This document shows positions 6,558 to 9,345 of a stretch of DNA of 9,345 bases, piece by piece. Source of the stretch: an uncultured Devosia sp. (GTDB taxonomy: Bacteria; Pseudomonadota; Alphaproteobacteria; Rhizobiales; Devosiaceae); NCBI GenBank assembly GCA_946480655.1, contig CAMLKN010000081.1:1-9345 (forward strand), in the 5' to 3' direction. The notes beneath the pieces are model-generated. The model ran no database searches, was not told the DNA's origin, and was given only the letters and a program-made list of their open reading frames with translations. Both the position numbers and the translations under genes were made by a program. Numbering within the stretch: the first letter of the stretch is position 1; each line of letters starts with the position of its first letter.

Positions 6558-6598
6558 GAGGCAGGCGGGACACTGCCTGCGCAATTTCGGGGGCAAAG

Positions 6599-8077
6599 AT
6601 GCGACGGTTGGGATCCACGCATTTCACGGTTCGGTTCCTTCTGCCCATCGCGGCGGCGGCCGGTATCACCATTGCGGCATTGGCAGGCTTTCTCGCGTGG
6701 TCGGCACAGCGGATCGATGCCGAGGCTCTCTCACGCGATCGCCTGCTGCTGGAGCGTGCCCTCGAGGAACTGCAGACGCAGATGTTCCTCGCCCAGGAGG
6801 AATTCGCCACATGGGACGAGGCCGTTGAGGCCGTTCTGGCTGATGACCGGCAATGGCTGGCCGACAATCTCGGGGTCGCCGCCTACGACACGTTTGGCCA
6901 CAGCCGCAGCCTGGTCATGGACCGCGCCGGCAATGTCCTGGTCGCGCTGCGCGAGGGCGGGCAGGTTCGCTCCAAGGCCATTGGCGATACGGCCGCCGAT
7001 GTCTTGCCCTTGCTTGAGCAGCTCAACAGTGTCGAAGCTGAAGCACAGATTTCGGCCTACAATGCCGGCGTTGCCGACGAGCCCCCACAGGCCATGGCCT
7101 TCTCCCATTTCGAGGGGCAACCTGCGCTCGTCGCTGCCATGCCCATCCTCTCCTATAGCGGCGAAAATGCTCCCGAGGTGGGCACTGAGGCCATCTATGT
7201 GTCGGTCATGCTCCTCGACGCGAGGCTTGGTACAGATCTGGGCGATCAGTACCGCATCGACGATCCCGAATTCGTCACCGACCTCGCAACCGACACCGCT
7301 GCCGCTCTGCCCATCGTCGGCCAGACAGGCCAGCCCATCGCCTGGCTGAGCTGGCGCCCCGACCTGCCCGGCAGCCGCCTGCTTCAGGCCGCCATGCCCG
7401 CGCTGCTTTCGGCCCTGCTGATTGGCCTGGTGATAGTCGGACTCCTGCTCTTGAGCCTGCTCCGTGCCCTCACCGCGCTGCAAACGGAGCGTGAGGAGGC
7501 CAGCCATATGGCCCTTCACGATCCGCTGACTGGCCTGGGCAATCGCAGTCTCTTCCGCGCCCGCCTCACCGAAGGCTTCCGCACAATGCCGGCCGGCGAG
7601 CCGCGCCTGGCCGTTCTGGCGCTCGACCTCGACCGGTTCAAGCAGGTCAATGACACGATGGGCCACCAGGCCGGTGACGAGTTGCTCACCGCCGTTGCCG
7701 ACCGCCTCAAGGCCCTGATGCGGCCCGAGGACACCTTGATCCGCTTCGGCGGCGACGAATTCGCTGTCATCATGCCCGGCATTTCGAGCCATGCCGAACC
7801 CCAAAAGCTCGCTCAGGCCATCATTGAGACGCTGTCCCGTCCCATTGGTCTCGCGGCCGGCCAGGCATCGATCGGCGTCAGCATCGGCATCGCCACGGCT
7901 CCCGATTTTGCCCGCGGCGAAACCGAAGTCCTGCGCTTTGCCGATGACGCCCTCTACCGGGCCAAGAATGGCGGCCGCAACCGCTACTGTCTCTACGGGT
8001 TCGACCCGGTCCCTGAACCCGCCCGGCGGGAGGCCCAGCTGCGCGAGGCCCTCACGGCCCAGCGCGCGAGGTCATGA
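6599..8077 (+). CDS. CHASE4-type sensor diguanylate cyclase (GGDEF)
   Basis: This inner-membrane enzyme should make cyclic di-GMP from two GTP. In its 492 residues, a first membrane helix lies at about 13-34, a periplasmic sensor region at about 38-262 with a CHASE4-like start (FATWDEAVEAV around 69-80, then WLADNLG), a second helix at about 264-289, and a GGDEF domain at about 303-465. Catalytic marks are intact: HDPLTGLGNR (307-316), DLDRFKQVND (343-352), RFGGDEF (382-388) and the DDALYRAKNGGRNRY region (449-463). RPED (375-378), five residues before GGDEF, is the product-inhibition I-site. No EAL domain follows. The ATG has GGGGG six to ten bases upstream. The gene is divergent from mgtC, preceded by a CtrA-like box, and its stop lies three bases from the stop of the converging small gene. 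The sensed ligand is unknown. Confidence 0.93.
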   Translation: MRRLGSTHFTVRFLLPIAAAAGITIAALAGFLAWSAQRIDAEALSRDRLLLERALEELQTQMFLAQEEFATWDEAVEAVLADDRQWLADNLGVAAYDTFGHSRSLVMDRAGNVLVALREGGQVRSKAIGDTAADVLPLLEQLNSVEAEAQISAYNAGVADEPPQAMAFSHFEGQPALVAAMPILSYSGENAPEVGTEAIYVSVMLLDARLGTDLGDQYRIDDPEFVTDLATDTAAALPIVGQTGQPIAWLSWRPDLPGSRLLQAAMPALLSALLIGLVIVGLLLLSLLRALTALQTEREEASHMALHDPLTGLGNRSLFRARLTEGFRTMPAGEPRLAVLALDLDRFKQVNDTMGHQAGDELLTAVADRLKALMRPEDTLIRFGGDEFAVIMPGISSHAEPQKLAQAIIETLSRPIGLAAGQASIGVSIGIATAPDFARGETEVLRFADDALYRAKNGGRNRYCLYGFDPVPEPARREAQLREALTAQRARS

Positions 8078-8080
8078 GCG

Positions 8081-8239
8081 TCACGCGGCGGCCGGCTGCA
8101 TCATGCCGAAGACGAAATAGAGGACGAGAAACACCACCACGATCCCGATCAGCGAATAGGTCAGAACCCGCAGGTTCATCTTCCGCGGATTGCCCTGCCG
8201 CACTTCGGTTGTGTCCTTGTGGGGGTCGTAGGTTTCCAT
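8081..8239 (-). CDS. Small single-pass membrane protein (52 residues)
   Basis: A 52-residue protein with a hydrophilic N-terminus ([16 protein letters not shown]), a membrane helix at about 26-46 ([16 protein letters not shown]) and a short tail FGMMQPAAA. Basic residues R18, K20 and R24 before the helix suggest the N-terminus is cytoplasmic. I recall similar short hypothetical proteins with a T-E-x-R-Q-G motif before one helix in Hyphomicrobiales; they have no known function and are easily missed by gene callers. Evidence that it is real: AAGGAG (minus strand, 8251-8246) sits at good spacing before the ATG, an exact EcfG-type promoter lies 30 bases upstream, and the reading frame fits the gap after the cyclase gene without overlap. 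A longer frame that runs upstream antisense to the adenine deaminase gene is spurious. A stress-induced envelope role is inferred from the promoter only. Confidence 0.8.
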   Translation of the reverse strand: METYDPHKDTTEVRQGNPRKMNLRVLTYSLIGIVVVFLVLYFVFGMMQPAAA

Positions 8240-8268
8240 TTCGGTCTCCTTGCTGCGTTCAGCAATCC

Positions 8269-8293
8269 AACGGGCCCGGCGCCTGGCGGTTCC
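8269..8293 (-). promoter_or_regulatory. Exact EcfG (general stress response) promoter motif
   Basis: On the minus strand GGAAC (8293-8289) is separated by 16 bases from CGTT (8272-8269), an exact match to the GGAAC-N16/17-CGTT consensus of the alphaproteobacterial general stress sigma factor EcfG (SigT, RpoE2). Transcription would start near 8262, leaving a leader of about 20 bases that contains the AAGGAG ribosome site of the 52-residue gene. Position and orientation fit that gene. The sigma factor itself is not in the window. Confidence 0.62.
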
Positions 8294-8371
8294 TTGCCCT
8301 GCGCTCACAGGGACTTGACGCCACAGTCGCCGCGGCCGACCCTTGCGCATGAACAACAACGAGAAAAGACC

Positions 8372-9345
8372 ATGACCGACGCCGCTTTGCTCACCCGCAT
8401 GATCATGGCCGGGCAAGGCAAGGCCCCGGCCGACCTCGTCATCCGCAATATCGGCCTGCTCGACGTCATCACCGGCGCCGTCACGACCACCGACATCGCC
8501 ATCGTTGCCGACCGCATCGTGGGCACGCACGGCGCTTATGACGGACACCAGACGATCGACGGCACCGGCCGTTTCGCCGTACCCGGTTTCATCGATACGC
8601 ATCTGCACATCGAATCCTCGCTGGTCACCCCGCTCGAATTCGACCGCTGCGTCCTGCCCTATGGCGTCACCACCGTGCTCTGCGATCCCCACGAGATCGC
8701 CAATGTTCTGGGCGCCGAGGGGCTCAAATACTTCCTCGACAGCGCCGAGCGCACCATCATGGATGTGCGGGTCAATCTCTCCTCCTGCGTGCCCGCCACG
8801 CCGTTCGAGACCGCCGGCGCACGGCTCGAAATCGAGGACCTCCTGCCTTTCCGCAACCATCCCAAGGTCGTGGGCCTGGCCGAAATGATGAACTTTCCGG
8901 GCGTGCTCAATGCCGATCCGGGGATTCTCGCCAAGCTCGTCGCCTTCCAGGATGGCCATATCGACGGCCATGCGCCGCTTTTGCGCGGGGAAGCGCTCAA
9001 TGGCTATCTCGCCGCCGGCATCCGCACCGATCACGAGGCGACCAGCGCCGCGGAGGCCCGCGAAAAGCTCGCCAAGGGCATGGCCATCCTCATCCGCGAA
9101 GGCTCGGTCTCCAAGGACCTGAAAGCTCTCGCCGAAATCCTCGACGAGAACACCTCGAGCTTCGTCGCGCTCTGCACCGACGATCGCAATCCGCTCGACA
9201 TTGCCGAGGAGGGGCATCTCGACAGTTCCATCCGCCGCCTCATTGCCATGGGCCGGCCAATGCACCACGTCTATCGTGCCGCCAGCCACTCGGCCGCCCG
9301 CATCTTTGGCCTCAAGGACCGCGGCCTCGTCGCCCCCGGCTGGCG
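8372..9345 (+). CDS. ade: Adenine deaminase, 3' end outside the window
   Basis: The first 324 residues of a cytoplasmic, metal-dependent adenine deaminase (EC 3.5.4.2), which turns adenine into hypoxanthine and ammonia in purine salvage. Amidohydrolase marks are in order: [14 protein letters not shown] (70-83) with metal ligands H77 and H79, [11 protein letters not shown] (104-114), [11 protein letters not shown] (168-178), DGHAP (198-202, H200), TDHEA (219-223, H221), and [17 protein letters not shown] (268-284) with the conserved aspartates. Full-length family members have about 560-600 residues, so nearly half is missing only because the window ends at 9345; no frameshift is seen. The ATG at 8372 has only a weak purine-rich site (GAGAA). 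A nearby ATG at 8349 is out of frame and stops after eight codons. The gene is divergent from the small membrane protein gene, with 132 bases between the two starts. Confidence 0.93.
   Translation, partial: MTDAALLTRMIMAGQGKAPADLVIRNIGLLDVITGAVTTTDIAIVADRIVGTHGAYDGHQTIDGTGRFAVPGFIDTHLHIESSLVTPLEFDRCVLPYGVTTVLCDPHEIANVLGAEGLKYFLDSAERTIMDVRVNLSSCVPATPFETAGARLEIEDLLPFRNHPKVVGLAEMMNFPGVLNADPGILAKLVAFQDGHIDGHAPLLRGEALNGYLAAGIRTDHEATSAAEAREKLAKGMAILIREGSVSKDLKALAEILDENTSSFVALCTDDRNPLDIAEEGHLDSSIRRLIAMGRPMHHVYRAASHSAARIFGLKDRGLVAPGW

Noticed and set aside
6731..7804. Minus-strand reading frame of 357 codons opposite the GGDEF gene
   Set aside because: A shadow of a gene with intact catalytic motifs in its own frame.
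8315..8320. TTGACG as a -35 box for adenine deaminase
   Set aside because: The bases at the expected -10 distance are GC-rich and do not resemble TATAAT.
8240..9289. Upstream extension of the small membrane protein frame to 402 codons
   Set aside because: The extension is antisense to adenine deaminase and lacks a family. The AAGGAG-ATG at 8239 and the promoter place the start there.

Overview
The window is GC-rich chromosomal DNA with tightly packed genes. It most likely comes from an alphaproteobacterium of the order Hyphomicrobiales (Devosia-like). The grounds are the style of the proteins (DUF2200, MgtC/SapB, CHASE4-GGDEF, a small TEVRQG membrane protein), the dyad-rich intergenic mosaic repeat of rhizobial type, and promoter motifs that fit the alphaproteobacterial EcfG and CtrA regulators. 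The genus is inferred from memory, not from a search. I see no transposase, integrase, CRISPR array, tRNA or rRNA, and nothing that looks like a genomic island.

Left part (1-3170): a DUF2200 gene, then a two-gene operon, murL-murD2, whose reading frames overlap by 11 bases. This is the MurI-independent route to D-glutamate in peptidoglycan. MurD2 adds L-glutamate to UDP-MurNAc-L-Ala, and MurL then epimerises that terminal residue to D-glutamate. The operon ends in a mosaic of two hairpins (3064-3170) that also supplies the stop codon of the gene converging from the right.

Middle part (3167-5941): a minus-strand, membrane-anchored TolB-N-like/TPR protein is divergent from a stand-alone receiver-domain protein. 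Between them lies a 12-bp perfect palindrome in a possible promoter. The receiver gene is followed by a 286-base gap holding two strong dyads: a 15-bp terminator-like stem (5685-5749) and a perfect 13-bp inverted repeat with a 41-base loop (5861-5927).

Right part (5942-9345): mgtC/sapB (minus) is divergent from a CHASE4-GGDEF diguanylate cyclase with an intact active site and I-site. A CtrA-like box lies 41 bases before the cyclase start. The cyclase converges, with a 3-base gap, on a 52-residue single-pass membrane protein gene. Upstream of that gene is an exact GGAAC-N16-CGTT, the general-stress (EcfG) promoter consensus. mgtC has a near-match (GGAAC-N16-TGTT) at the same distance from its start codon. 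The window ends inside an adenine deaminase gene.

Taken together, this is mainly core metabolism (cell-wall glutamate, purine salvage) with envelope-stress and signalling genes between. I did not find a wholly new system. The points most worth following up are the murL-murD2 pair, the stress-type promoters before two small membrane protein genes, the CtrA-like box, and the unexplained dyads.
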